Of a stretch of DNA of 64,000 nucleotides, positions 45,949-57,411 are shown piece after piece; within the stretch, counting starts at the first letter, position 1, and every line of letters starts with the position of its first letter. The translations under genes and the position numbers were made by a program. This DNA is from Zanthoxylum bungeanum (lineage: Eukaryota; Streptophyta; Magnoliopsida; Sapindales; Rutaceae). Under the pieces are notes generated by a model, which saw only the letters and a list, made by a program, of their open reading frames with translations, searched no databases and had not been told where the DNA came from. The stretch is from the NCBI GenBank assembly GCA_019454045.1, contig SKCR01037628.1:54875-118874 (forward strand), in the 5' to 3' direction.

Positions 45949-46639
45949 AACAGGACCTTTATCACAAAAATTTAGAATACAAATAAATGAGCGTACCTGA
46001 TTTAGAATTCATAAATGCAATGGAAAATTTTAGTAGATCTATTGAATATTTGCACTGAGAAGATCATCATCTTCTCCCTTTTTCTTGATGGTGGGAAGTT
46101 TACTCTCCGTATTAAGCTTTCCTTCTCAAGTATTTTCTTTATGCCTTAACCTTCTCTCTTTTATTTTCTTTTCGGCAATATGCTTTCTCAATATGTTGGT
46201 TTGCATCCATTCATTCTCTTTATAATACATTTGCATCAAATCTCAATAACATATTATAATGCATAAATGAGATTTGATGTAAAGCTTAACTTTATGATTT
46301 ACATCAAATCTTAATAATGAATACTTAATTAATCTTAGAAAAGAGAGGAAAACATGTTTAGTTATACTATTAAATGAAGCTTATAAAGTAAGCTATTATA
46401 TGGGAGTGAATGTGAGACGTTAACTCATTAATTTATGAAGTGTAATGATCTCACCCATCAAAAGCCCATAACATCTCTAAAGTATGCTCTAATTTCCACA
46501 TATCAATTAATATAAAGTCCAGCTCACTTTATTAGACCATACAATTGAACTTCACAGATTCTATTATAAAACTAATTATCTTAACGTTTTATTAAAACCT
46601 ATATCATAATTAATAAAAACCCATAATAATATTCTAACA
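45949..46639 (-). mobile_element. Right (5') LTR of Copia G
   Basis: About 690 bp from CAACAGGACC (expected TGTTAGGACC) to ATTCTAACA at 46639. The internal part matches the left remnant at 10760-11106. The first two bases are altered, so the exact left end is approximate. It ends 127 bp from the stop codon of the neighbouring gene. Confidence 0.78.
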
Positions 46640-46766
46640 ATAAAATCATCCATTTTCTATCCAGATGCTCTCCGGAGAAGATAAAGATACTAATGCACAG
46701 AGTATTTGAGATTTTGTTGATTTCAAATCTGAAAAAAATGAGGGAGACTTTCTGCTTTCAGCTTTA

Positions 46767-49605
46767 TTACAAATCTCGGATGAAATTAATGGCTTCCATA
46801 CGGTTGGTTAAACCATCAACTTGGTTTTGGAAGCTACCGAAGTTTTCCTTCTCACCACCATCATCAAGTATATGCAGAATTTTTCTAGAGCAGTGTGTCC
46901 TCAAATCTTTTTGCTTCTTCATGCCCTTTGTGTTTGTCATATATCCCTGGCTTCCATTTTCTTCTTTCAACGGCGCAGGATCAGAAGACCTGATGCCTGA
47001 AGGACAAAGTACTCTGTTTCTTTCAGAACAAAGCTTTGTATTTCCAGTTTCTGTTTGCTGAAGCTTGCTAAGTATTGTTCTGTTTGCGGTTCCCTTGTTA
47101 CTACCAGTAACTCTCCCAGTTTTGGAAATGCTATGTGCTCCAAGGTGGAACTTCAGTTCTCCATTTGGTGTCAATGCCATGGAATTTTCCTATCAATAGA
47201 AAAATTATTCATACAATTGGAATTCGCTAGATAAAGTATGAAAGAAATGCATTTGATACGTTTGTTTGTTTCGATGTTAAACGATTTTGGTAAGTAAAGT
47301 ATTGGAAAATAAAAGGAAAGTGATTTTTGGTGTTTGATTATCAGTTAAAGATATTTTTTGGAAAGCATTTTTAGATATTTAGCGCATTCAATATTTTTTC
47401 GAAAAATATTTCATGGTGGTTAGAAGTGAGTAGTAACTTTAGAGGAGAAAAAAAATTATTTTAAAATGATTTACAGATAAATATACGAAAAGTTATTTTT
47501 TGGAAAATGACTAATTTTTTACTTGACTGAAAAACAGTTTATATTAACCAAATTTTCATAATCGAACAAAGACACCCCAAAATAAGGAAAACATTGTTTA
47601 GAAAAAACTTTTACCGCAAAACAAATTCAGTACCAAACAGAAAATATACTGACGTATGACTAACCGCATCGAAAAATCCAATCTTTGGAGATGGTATTCG
47701 AAGACCTGAAGGTTTGGTGTTTCTTGATACATTTTGGAGAACAGAATTGCTTCCCTTTTCTTTTCTATTGACAGGTTGATTTTGAAACCCAGTGTCCTGG
47801 AGTTCATGTCCCAAACAGCATTCATTATAAAGATTGGTTTCAGGATAATTCTCTTTGCATGGAGTAGTATCCAGGCCTTTTGTGGTCTTGTCAGAGCTTA
47901 TATCGACGGAGCTAGCGGGTGATATGTAAAAGGAATTGATAGAGGACAATAGATGACAAGGCAGGCTAGAATTTAGAAGATGAATTTTGTTTCCAGGTAG
48001 ATTTCCCAAAGCAGATGATGAACCAGAGAGTCTAGAACCCAAAGGGGATATACAAGTGGGATTTGAGGGAGTGAGTGAATTCTTAGAAGGTGATTTAGAG
48101 GATGATTCTGCAAGACAAGGTCTTTTAGCCACATTCATATGCTTCCCTGTAATGGTCATAAAGTTCAACAAAAATTCCGAATCCAGGACCAATGAAAACA
48201 AGCTCCGTGTTCATGGGAATACTTACCTGATGCAGCTTTGGTAGCTTTATTTTCTGTTCTGGTATGTTTCAGACCCAAAGAAGCTCGTTTGCTGAGGCAT
48301 GTTGATGGAGAGTTAACCTGAGGCTGAGCCAATACATTCGGCGGCTTAAGAGAAGATAAAGGATTGCAATTTCCACCTCTTGCAACATTCTGTATTCAAG
48401 AAAAAGAACCAAACACAAATAAGACAAAGTCATCCCCCTAATGTCTTCCCAAACTCCGGAAGTTTCATTATAATCCATTATTAATACATGCCTGTGCTTG
48501 AGGAGGAGGAGAGAAGCTAATCTAGAAGTCCTTTCAGATCCCTTAGTGTTCAGATTTTGCTTCTTGGAAGCTGGAATGGATTTCATCTGAAATTCAAATA
48601 AGATAAACAACATGAACCAAGAAGCATCAGAAACAGAATGAATATCTGCCAGGATGAGAACTTATACCTTTACTCGCGAGGAAGCATCGTCAGGTTTTTT
48701 CAAAGCTGAAAAGTAGTACAAGCACTAGTGAGCATATGAAGCCAAGCACAAAATACATGTATGCATTCTGCAAAACACTAGTGAGGACTATTTGCAGTGA
48801 GTGCTTGGCAAGCAATATTTAATTACCTCTAATCTTTTTCGAACTTGAATTCGCGGTATCAGATGTTTTTCTTGAGTTGTGAAAGGATGCTTTTAGATCA
48901 TCAAACAGATCAATCTCAAGGCTTGCTAGAGAGAATCCATTACTCTTTATCGCGGAATATGATTCAGCAGACCTCCGAATTTTATCATCAGCATTAGGAA
49001 CTAAGTATCTTCCAGAACCCTTATATCCTTTGTTTAGTAAAGACAACTCTTCAGGATCCAAAACTCCTATGCAAGTTTAAAAATAATAACGAGTTGACAT
49101 TAAAAAGAGAGCATTTGTAACATAATTATTATTTCATAAGCTCAAATTATACCTGCACTTGTAAAAAATGCATTATCCCAAGCTAAACTTCCGCGTGAAT
49201 CATCCTGACAAATGATGTTTGTTCTTTCTTGTTCCGAAGGCTTTGAAGGTCGAAAATTCAAAGTATGAAACAGCTCTTCAGGCTCCAGAATTCCTAAGAA
49301 TGTTATATATAAGAATTCTCATGTTACTATGAACTCTTTATAAAAAGAATCTCTAAAAAAATAATTGAAAATCTTAATGCATTATTTGAGTGAGTCTTTG
49401 GCGCATCTTTGCTGACTATGAATGTTTTTCGCAAGAAATAAAAATATTGATGTAAATTAATTAATGTTTTTCAGGATTCTGAAAACAAACCAGGGCTTGT
49501 GAAAAAGGCACTATCCCAATCTAAACTCTCGCGATAACCATTATGTGAATCATATTCTAAACAACTTTCTTTCTTTAGAGATTTTATATCTGCTCCATTC
49601 TCCAT
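46767..49605 (-). CDS. Unrecognised serine/lysine-rich plant protein, eight exons
   Basis: Minus strand. My exon model is 49605-49491, 49293-49153, 49066-48827, 48705-48668, 48586-48488, 48389-48227, 48146-47665 and 47189-46767. All introns are GT-AG, phases agree throughout, and the total is 1701 nt (566 residues plus stop). The start is the first in-frame Met (MENGADIKSL). It is preceded by an acceptor-like TTTTTGGCCAG at 49635, so an untranslated first exon further upstream is likely. Exons 1-3 share a repeated motif: ESLDWDSAFFTSPG then GILEPEELF, and GSLAWDNAFFTSA then GVLDPEELS. Exon 7 is Ser-rich and ends KPSGLRIPSPKIGFFDA. The C-terminus is basic and polar. There are no membrane segments or enzyme motifs. 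It resembles an uncharacterised conserved plant family, but I cannot name a function. The gene appears intact. Confidence 0.8.
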
Positions 49606-49634
49606 ATACTGAGCATCAATCTTCTGTCTTCTCT

Positions 49635-50204
49635 CTGGCCAAAAACAAAAAAACAAAAAATTCAATTTGATATATATATATATATATATTTGTCAGAACT
49701 TTTTGACAACAAATTAAGTACTTCAGAAAATAAAACATGAAAGGAATTGGAGATTATAAGTACTTGAGAATTGATATTCTGGAAAATGGTTTTTGGATGA
49801 CATCTGTCTTTATTTTTCAAGATTCTTCTTCTACTTTGCAATTGGAAGAATGTTTTTGATTCAACGGCATGTTAAATTTATTCATTCATATCAGGGAGAG
49901 AGGGAAATTAAATTTTTAAATTTGGCAAATTAAGTGTTATTATTACATAATTAAAGCAGCTGTTATGGAAATACAAGATTCTGTTATTATATTTGCTGTC
50001 AATAAAAGAATGGATTTTGAAAAATGATTAATAGCCCACCCAAATGGTGACACAAATGTGACATAAAAGGATGAGGTTTTTTTTCGTTTTTTGTTCAAAA
50101 CTGCAACGGTGCCGTTTATGTCATCATTACTACGTGGACTTTTGTTCCAAATATAGCTCGAAATTGACAAATTATTACAAATAAAGATGCATCCAAAAAC
50201 CAGC
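49635..50204 (-). other. Presumed 5' UTR/first intron of the 46.8-49.6 kb gene
   Basis: Between the first coding exon and the promoter motifs. It contains an (AT)n run near 49670-49690 and AT-rich intron-like sequence. No long frame. Splice positions of a leader exon cannot be fixed from sequence alone. Confidence 0.4.
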
Positions 50205-50262
50205 ATTTTCTATGGGCTTAGCCCAAAACGAACACTTTATATGGGCTTAGCCCAATTTCGGC
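50205..50262 (-). promoter_or_regulatory. Duplicated palindromic site II motifs with TATA box
   Basis: ATGGGCTTAGCCCA occurs twice (about 50212-50225 and 50240-50253). Each copy is a palindrome of two TGGGCT site II elements, known targets of TCP factors in plant housekeeping and cell-cycle promoters. Between them the minus strand reads CATATAAAGTG, a TATA-like box. It lies ~600 bp upstream of the minus-strand gene's ATG and would place its transcription start near 50.2 kb. Confidence 0.55.
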
Positions 50263-53127
50263 TTCTGAGAATTTTCCTATAAAATGTCCAATTATGAGCC
50301 CTGTTACTGATTGCTTTAATGTTATCTTTTCGATTTATTGTGACTATTATAATTAGGATGATAAAATTCATGAGATAATTTTATATACCTATTAATTGAA
50401 CTAATAGGATACGGGTATTGAGATATCTGCTAAAATATCGGTAAAATCTACAAGTAAATTGATACCCCGAAACGTTAGGGGATAGATAAGGAGTTAATTT
50501 TATACTCGTTGATTACACGGAACAAATATGAATATTGACATTCTCGTACGACAACCTTAATTATAATGATATATTTAAGTGGGTCTATAAATCAAGCGTA
50601 ATTCTTTCATTAGTCAAAGTTTAATAATGTCGTAATAAAAGCTGAAATTTGATTTTTTTTTTTTTTGAAATCATTGGAAATATCGCCGTCAAATCATTTC
50701 TTTTGGACCCAAGATTTCAATGTCAGATCCTAAATCATACATCACCAACTGACGGAAATTTAATAGTTACAAGTTGCAACTTAAATAGAAATTGCTTTTG
50801 CTGGATGCATATCTATCTTTTACAATCGTGATAAATGAAATCTTGAACCCCAAAGTTGACTGAGATTCGTATGGTGAGAGTTAAAGCAACTGCAGACAAG
50901 AATCACTTTTAAATCTTCTAATTTCAAGGGCACGATTCACTTGCACATCAAACTTTTGCTAGCTCTTGAAATGATTTTTACAACTCCCCCTGCCTTTAAA
51001 TAAAAGTTTAAAAAGATAAAGAGGTTCACATATGCATTATTATTGAAGATAAAATATTGACTTTTATAGGAGGTTATTCTCACTCGACATGTTTAAATAT
51101 TACACACACATCAAGGGCATATTAAAAGGATAAAACCTCACGATCTTATCTAGTATTTATTTATTTTTTGGTTTTAAATAGAGAAATATTATTTTAGTTT
51201 TAAAATATGATTTAATCCGACGATCCGATTTAACTTGATTCACATTGGGTATCATCTTCAAACTTTTCTAGTCATATTAAAATAATTAAAATGTTAGAGA
51301 AATAACTACAAAAAAGAAGTAGATCGTACACTTCAAGTTGGAAAATTGACTCTACCTATCAATAACAATATGTTCAATCAAATCTACAGTTTAAAAAGAA
51401 ACAAATTTCACATTAAATTAACTTATTTTTTAAAATTGTATTATATAATTGGACTTTTGTCCCATAAATGGGTTCATTAGTGGCTTGAATTTAATTTAAA
51501 TTTAGGGAGAGAAGGTATTGAGTTGGCATGAATTTTGGATGATTTTAGGCGAATTTTTAAAATAGGGTTTTTATTGATAAATGGTAAAAATATAAAAATC
51601 AAATTATATATTTAAAATTTGAAATTTCTTTAGATTTTGGGACCCTAATTTTGAGACTAGTCAGACATCTATATCAGCTGTCCTAAAACTTCATTATCTA
51701 CTTGCCTCTTTGTTTTAGTTGCCAAAAGTCACTACTTAAACCTATTTTCTAAAAAGATTTGTACTAATTAAATATTTTGTTATGTCCCTAACATGCTCTA
51801 CCAATAATACCTACCTTATTCTTCATATCCCATTTCAAAGTTTTTGATTTTATATGTAATCATCATTGGGAGACTTAAGAATAGTGCAATGATTTTCTAA
51901 TCAATTGTGTAATGTCAATCATATTATAAAAAAACAAATGGTTCAATTATGTTGAATGTGAGACGTATGATTTACAATAATATACAGTCATATACGTATA
52001 ATTAATTAATATTGATTAATCAAAACATTAAGCAAAATTAGGTGTGACATGACATTTATTTGACCTTAATTGCATGAAGTTGCAATACCCTTTGTCTATT
52101 CACACACAAGACAGACCACATTATTGGATTGAAAGGGTGCTCTTAGTGGAGAGCAAGCATTGCTATGATTTAATAATAATTGGTGTTACAAAACATTATT
52201 TATTAATTTAAATGGTTATTTAATAAGATTTTTTTTGCCCCTTTCATGAAATTCATATATAAGGAAAAAGTCTAGTATGAAACTCTCATTATAAGTAATG
52301 GTTTATGTCATCCTTACAAGTTGTTATTGACTCTTGAGTTTTTGAGAAGCAGAAGTGGATTCCAACCCAACCTTGATTGACATGCCAAACAATTCATATC
52401 ATATTTTCTTGCAAAGACTTGGAAAAAATTTATATGCATACACACACAAAAAAAAAAAAGAAATAAAACTGTCAAAGTGTAAAAGAGACTAGTGGTAGTT
52501 GTTAACATCTTTAATAGTTCAAATTTAATGAATTTGAACTCTAAATAAGAGTGAGAGCTTACTAAAGACTTCAGTTTAGTAATTATTGGTACAACTTAGA
52601 CACCAACTTTAGAGTCACAATGTATCTATTCATGACACAAAGAATTTGGAAAATCCATTTTTTTATGGGAAAAAGCTTTTATTAGATTTAGATGGTTGTC
52701 TCACATATTGCATGTCACTTTAAAAAAAAAAATTAGACCCAGAAAAATACCGAGTGAGGAAGCCAAAAAATTGATTAGTCCAAAAAACGTGTGGGGCCTT
52801 GTTTGTTGGTTAAGATTCTAAAGAATGTTATAATGGAGGCCAGTTAATTTGCAGCAATATGTTATGTTAAAAGTTAAATATAGCCAATAATTGCTCTTCT
52901 TCTTTTCTTTCTTTCTTTCTTTTTTTGGTTAAAGTGAAAAAAAATAAATTAATCTATTTGGTTTGGCTTGAAAGTTCAAATGAGCAAAATCATTTAGTTT
53001 TCGAATTAAGGTTAGCATTTTGTTTGTTTTAATATGAAGTTGATTTGAATTTGACTCAACTTAATGAAACTATAACATAAACTTAATTTAAAATTGAGAG
53101 GCCAAAACATAAAATTAACATAAATAA
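50263..53127. other. AT-rich intergenic region, no gene recognised
   Basis: About 2.9 kb without a convincing coding frame on either strand. It contains homopolymer runs (50650, 52450), a short CTTT repeat near 52905-52922 and otherwise unique-looking sequence. No LTR ends, TIRs or domains were found. Confidence 0.5.
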
Positions 53128-53139
53128 TACTATAAAAAA

Positions 53140-53640
53140 TAAGATTTTTAGCGGCGAAAACTATTGACGTTAAAAGAACGTCTTTTGACGTTAAAGATCA
53201 TTTGCGTCGAAAATTTTCGTTGTTAATTTTCGATGCTAAAACGTGGACAAGAAAGACAAACTAACGTCGAAATTAAAATTTTGACGTTAAAGTATAACAT
53301 TTTGCGTCAAAACAAATTCGATGACAAATTAAAGTCCTTTAGCGTAAAAAATAAATCATGTATTTGACCATGAATATTTTCGACGCCAAATAATTTTGTA
53401 ATTAATAAGACAAATTTATTTATTTTTTATTTTAGCGTCGAAAATTTTGACGCTAAATATATTTTAAAATAGAAAAATGAAAGTATATTTAATACCTTTA
53501 GCGTCGAATAGTTCGATGCTAAATGTGAACTAATATTAAAATATCAATGTTATTTTATTACTTTTACCGTCAAATACTTCGACGCTAAAAGGTATAAGAA
53601 AATTATTATAAGGAACCTTTAGCTTCGAAACATTCAGATT
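53140..53640. repeat. CACTA subterminal repeats, GCGTCGAAA hairpins
   Basis: About 15 variants of TTTAGCGTCGAAA / TTTTGACGCTAAA in both orientations. Several are arranged as near-palindromes, for example at 53434-53460 (arms TTTAGCGTCGAAAA) and 53498-53525 (arms TTTAGCGTCGAA and TTCGATGCTAAA). Such arrays near CACTA ends are binding sites for the TNPA-type protein. Confidence 0.85.
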
Positions 53641-53849
53641 TTCTTTTTAAAAATATTATTATAATAAAAATAATTTTACTGAATAATAGTAAAAAAAAAT
53701 TATTCTAATAAATATTTTTGTTCTTATAATTTTTTTTTAAAAAAATTAATTTATAATTAAAATTTATTAAATAAAATAAATACATAGTCTATTAACAATC
53801 ACCGCTGCTATGAATATTTATACAAATGAAAATAACAATCACTGCTACT

Positions 53850-55300
53850 GTGATGGAGGGGCGGTCGATGCAGTCTAGCCGAGTGCGGCCTCCAACATCT
53901 GCCTGAAAGTCTTCTTCTGCTGGTCGAACTCCTACATCTTCTTCTGGTTGTCCTCCTCGACCTATTGTAGCTTCTCATAGGTCTTTTTCAACTCTTCTTT
54001 GGTACTGTCCAACTCTTACTTGGTGCTGGCTAGCTGTTCTTGAAGGCACGAATGAGTAGGAGAAGAAACAGTAGTCCGTCTAGATGACATCAGCGTCTTA
54101 CGAGTGCCAAGTCTAACATTGTATGCTGTCTGATTTTTGAAAATCAATTGTGACAACTCTTCATCTGGTAGAGGGTCGGACCCTATCTCATGAGTCTGTC
54201 ACTGGACCTACACCATTTCGTTCTGTTTAAAAAAAATTGACGTTAATGTTCGGACTTGAAAAGAAAAAAATTAAATTTAAAAATATATTTTATTTATTTT
54301 AAATACTTAAACTTACATAGCAGTGTTCGGCTTCTTCATTGATCCATTTCTTCTTCTCATTGTAGTGCGTCACTCGGAAAAACTCCGGAAATGACTGTTA
54401 GCTACTCTGTAAAAAAGCATAAAGTGGTTGTTAGTATTAGTAAAATTAATGAAATGTCAAAAAATAGTTTAGGGTATATTTACCTCAGAATGTTCGTCAC
54501 AATATTGGGAAAATGGCTTGGAGCCTCCACGATGGTTGAAACGCAGGTGAGTGCGATTCTCTGCGTTTGTGTGACATTTATTCTACATTTAACAACATTG
54601 CCAGTAACAAAAATGAGAAGAATTATCAGTTTCGTATTATTTTAAAAATTACCTCGTGTTCTCGCTGACTAGATCTCACACAAGAATGTTCAGTCTTGCT
54701 CCTCTATACAATCAGGCTTATGTTGTGGAGCCTCCAAAGTCTCATGTTCGTCGAATATCGGTTTCAAGACTTTTGTCCTAAAATCCGTGTAACTCTTCCT
54801 TATGTGGTGGTCGAGATACTTCAGCATGTTTGGTTTGTTCAGGTCCACGTCGAACCACTCCTGCAGGAATAGCAACCAATTAGAAATTAAATATAAAATA
54901 TTAATTTAAATAAAACAAAAAATATAGAAAATTCAATATTGTAAGTTTACTCACAAGTAGCGTGGGGAAGTTCTAGTTGATTTTCATCTCCCAAGAGATA
55001 TTTCTCCAAGAAACGTATTTTTGGGGAGCTTCAAACCGAGCAGTAGCACCTATAGTATTGGTAAAGAATGAAGAATATTGACTGATATGTCTTTCTCCAT
55101 CATCCGATATCTCTATTCGGATGCGGCTATGGGCCTTGACGTGCTTAACCAACGCCAGGCCACGGCTGGTCCTCGAGGCTTCGTTGTACTCGAGTTATCT
55201 GTGCTAGCAGAGACCCCCAAGAGAAGCCTTTGTCTTTGCAGATGTAGATGGAGTCGAATAACGGTGTTTGCGAGAACCCGGTGCCATCTGTAAAATAAGA
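53850..55300 (-). pseudogene. TNPA-like protein (plant transposase Ptta/En/Spm family), decayed
   Basis: Minus-strand exon pieces in order: RHISQYSSFFTNTIG and YVSWREISWEMK near 55000-55080; QEWFDVDLNKPNMLKYLDHH and YTDFRTKVLKP at 54860-54760; FNHRGGSKPFSQYCDEHSE at about 54545-54485; RVTHYNEKKKWINEEAEHCY at 54380-54320; then a glutamate/lysine-rich coiled-coil tail (LDSTKEELKKTYEKLQ, QQKKTFRQMLEA) down to 53870. This is the domain order of the En/Spm TNPA-like family. Internal stops, such as one in the coiled coil, make it a pseudogene. Confidence 0.75.
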
Positions 55301-55439
55301 AACCAAAAGTTTCACCGTAACTATCAAATTTTTATTTTAAAGTTAGAATTTCCATATAATCAATTTCATAAGCATATAATCAAATGACAGCTAAATTACA
55401 GCAGAACTGACCCTTCTAGCCACACTCGGGCATGCACAT

Positions 55440-56280
55440 GCACACACAACAGCATGGGGCAGCATGCAGGCTGCTGTTGTTGCAACAGCAGCAAGCCCGC
55501 TGCTGTTAACAACCCACATAGCAAGCATCATCCTTATTCAATTTTGCCAATACATAAACTAAAAATCCTTCAATTTAGCATCGACCGCATATCAACATTA
55601 CAAACACATGCATACACACAAACACATTTTTCCATATCTACCTTCACAACCCTTATTGGGCCACACACATGCGCACACACAACAACAACAAACCTGCTAC
55701 TGTTAACAGCAGCAGCCAACAGCAGCACGCTGCTGCTGTTGCAACAACCTCCATCACCTAGTTCCCCAAATATGATATCATGCAATAATTTTTTAAAAAA
55801 AATCGGCTCCCAAAATAAATTCATACTGACCAAAATTGTAAATTTTATTAAAAATTTATCCCCTCCCTCACTACGGACTGCATCCATACATCATCTATAA
55901 TTTTTTTCCCAACCATACAAGCAACCCCACTCTATAATTTAGCATCAACCACATATTAAAATTGCAAACACATGCACATGCGCACACACATTTTTACATA
56001 TCTACCTTCACTACCTTTATTGGGCTACACACATGTGCGCACTCAATAGCAGCAGGCTGCTGCTGTTGCAACAACCTTAATTATCTAGTTCCCCAAATGT
56101 GATATCATGCACTGATTTACAAAAAAAAAAAAAAAATTGACTCCTAAAATAAATTCATACTGACCGAAAATGTAAATTTTGTCAAAAATTTATCCTCTCC
56201 CTCACTGCTGGACTACCTCCATACATCATCTATAATTTTTTTCCCAAACCATATAAGCAACCCCACTCCACCAAGAACAA
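55440..56280. repeat. Two-unit ~340-360-bp tandem repeat inside the CACTA element
   Basis: Two diverged copies share TATCTACCTTCAC, TTATTGGGC-ACACACATG, CTGCTGCTGTTGCAACAACC, TAGTTCCCCAAAT, GATATCATGCA and CCATACATCATCTATAATTT, then CAAGCAACCCCACTC. Copy 1 is about 55560-55935 and copy 2 about 55936-56275. Each includes a CAG/CTG-rich stretch and a CACACA stretch. It lies between the two transposase genes. Confidence 0.8.
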
Positions 56281-56745
56281 CCATCCATAATAATATTTAC
56301 TATTTGGATAAAAATAATAGTAACCGTTAGGGCTTACAGTTGCCTCAAACTATTTAGGGAAGTTTTTTTTTTTTTTTTTTGTGTCTTCTATCAACGTTGT
56401 GGTCACTATCACATTGTAATACGGTAATATGTTGCCTATAAAATTATGGAAACATCTCATATCATATTTAAAAATATAAGATGAAAAAAATAAACTTATG
56501 CACCTATAAGACTTCCTTTAAGTACGGTTGCACTTTGTCGCAATTATTAATATAAACCAATGAGCACATTGAACTTCCTCTAGTGTTAGCAATTTGACAC
56601 CTAATGATCCGAACAGTCTGCAATTTTGATGGAACACTGTGATATCTTGCTGATTAATTTAATCTCCATCGCAGTTTCTTATCAGACGTTTAAATGAAGT
56701 TTCAATATTTTACAAGTATATTGAACAAAATATTATTGTCTCACT
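56281..56745. other. AT-rich spacer of the CACTA element
   Basis: Between the tandem repeat and the last recognisable TNP2 exon. It may contain further decayed TNP2 3' exons; nothing was identified with confidence. Confidence 0.4.
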
Positions 56746-56746
56746 G

Positions 56747-57411
56747 ATTAGGACCGCCTCTGCTATTGACCCTTCAGGCCGCGCTTTGTTTCTCACATAT
56801 TGTTTGTAATGTCCCAAAGTCCTGTATTTATTACATATAATTTCCATGATTAATAATTTTAACATAAAACATAAAAAAAAATTAATATTGCCAATTTAAT
56901 ATTACCTCTGAATGGGGTACATCCATCTGTAATCAACATGACTTCCCCTCATAGCTTTAGATGGCAAATGCACGACCAGATGTACCATCACATCAAAAAA
57001 GCGAGTGGCAATATTCGCTACAGTTTGCATAGGATGATAATGATTACTCGCTCAAGTTCGTCAATAACAGATATGGTTAATGTCATTTGACACAATTGTT
57101 TAAAGAAGCCACATATATCAAGTACGGTGTCGCATATATTTGATGGAAGATAAGGTCGAATGCCGACAGGAAGGAGATTCTCAAGAAGCATATGACAATT
57201 GTGACTCTTTAACCCAATTATCGTATCATCCATGACCCAACGTCCAATATTTGATGCATAAGCATAAGAGAATTTCATCATTTTTAGCCAATCACAAAAT
57301 GATTTTCTCTCTGATTGAGTTAGCACATAACTAACAAGTGGCTTTATATAATCTCGAGGAGTGGTCCTTAAATGCAATTCATTGCGAATTCTAAAATCTC
57401 TTAGGTCCAAT
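56747..57411 (-). pseudogene. TNP2-type CACTA transposase, C-terminal part (DUF4218)
   Basis: Exon 57411-56906: DLRDFRIRNELHL, DTIIGLKSHNCHMLLENLLP, VIDELERVIIIILCKLQTVA, then after a frame break ATRFFDVMVHLVVHLPSKAM and RWMYPIQR. This is the DUF4218 region of TNP2 transposases. After an intron (GTAATA donor at 56905, acceptor ending 56822), the next exon reads LGHYKQYVRNKARPEGSIAE, the conserved C-terminal motif. The catalytic N-terminal domain is absent because the element is cut at 57411. Confidence 0.85.

Larger units (their letters stand above)
10760..46639 (-). mobile_element. Host Copia retrotransposon 'G' carrying nested insertions
   Basis: The outer element of the cluster, minus strand. 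Both inner LTR ends read ...ATATTCTAACA (14281 and 46639). Just inside the left one is a polypurine tract (14282-14296, minus CGCCCAAGTGTAGAA). Its coding order on the minus strand is gag (44385 to 43740), zinc knuckle, protease, integrase (43300 to 42572, resuming at 33193), linker, reverse transcriptase (18879 to 17900) and RNase H (17600 to 17363, resuming at 14943). The protein reading resumes correctly across insertions A (14944-17362), B with C and D (18880-32570) and F (33194-42571). Stops and frameshifts show it is dead. Left LTR remnants are 10760-11106 and about 14263-14281; the right LTR is about 45949-46639. Confidence 0.85.
53128..57411 (-). mobile_element. CACTA (En/Spm) transposon, truncated
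   Basis: The outer end at 53128 reads TACTATAAAAAATAAG, one base from the canonical CACTA terminus, followed by GCGTCGAAA subterminal repeats. Going inward on the minus strand are a TNPA-like gene (about 55300-53850) and the C-terminal half of a TNP2-type transposase (57411-56750). That is the usual gene order counted from the 3' end. The transposase N-terminus and the second terminus are missing because the element stops abruptly at the Gypsy element at 57411/57412. Confidence 0.82.

Noticed and set aside
46693..47061. 122-codon plus-strand frame
   Set aside because: Antisense to the last exon of the well-supported minus-strand gene, with no resemblance of its own.
55454..55900. 148-codon plus-strand frame and its 105-codon minus-strand mirror
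   Set aside because: Runs through a CAG/CA-rich tandem repeat; low complexity with no family resemblance.
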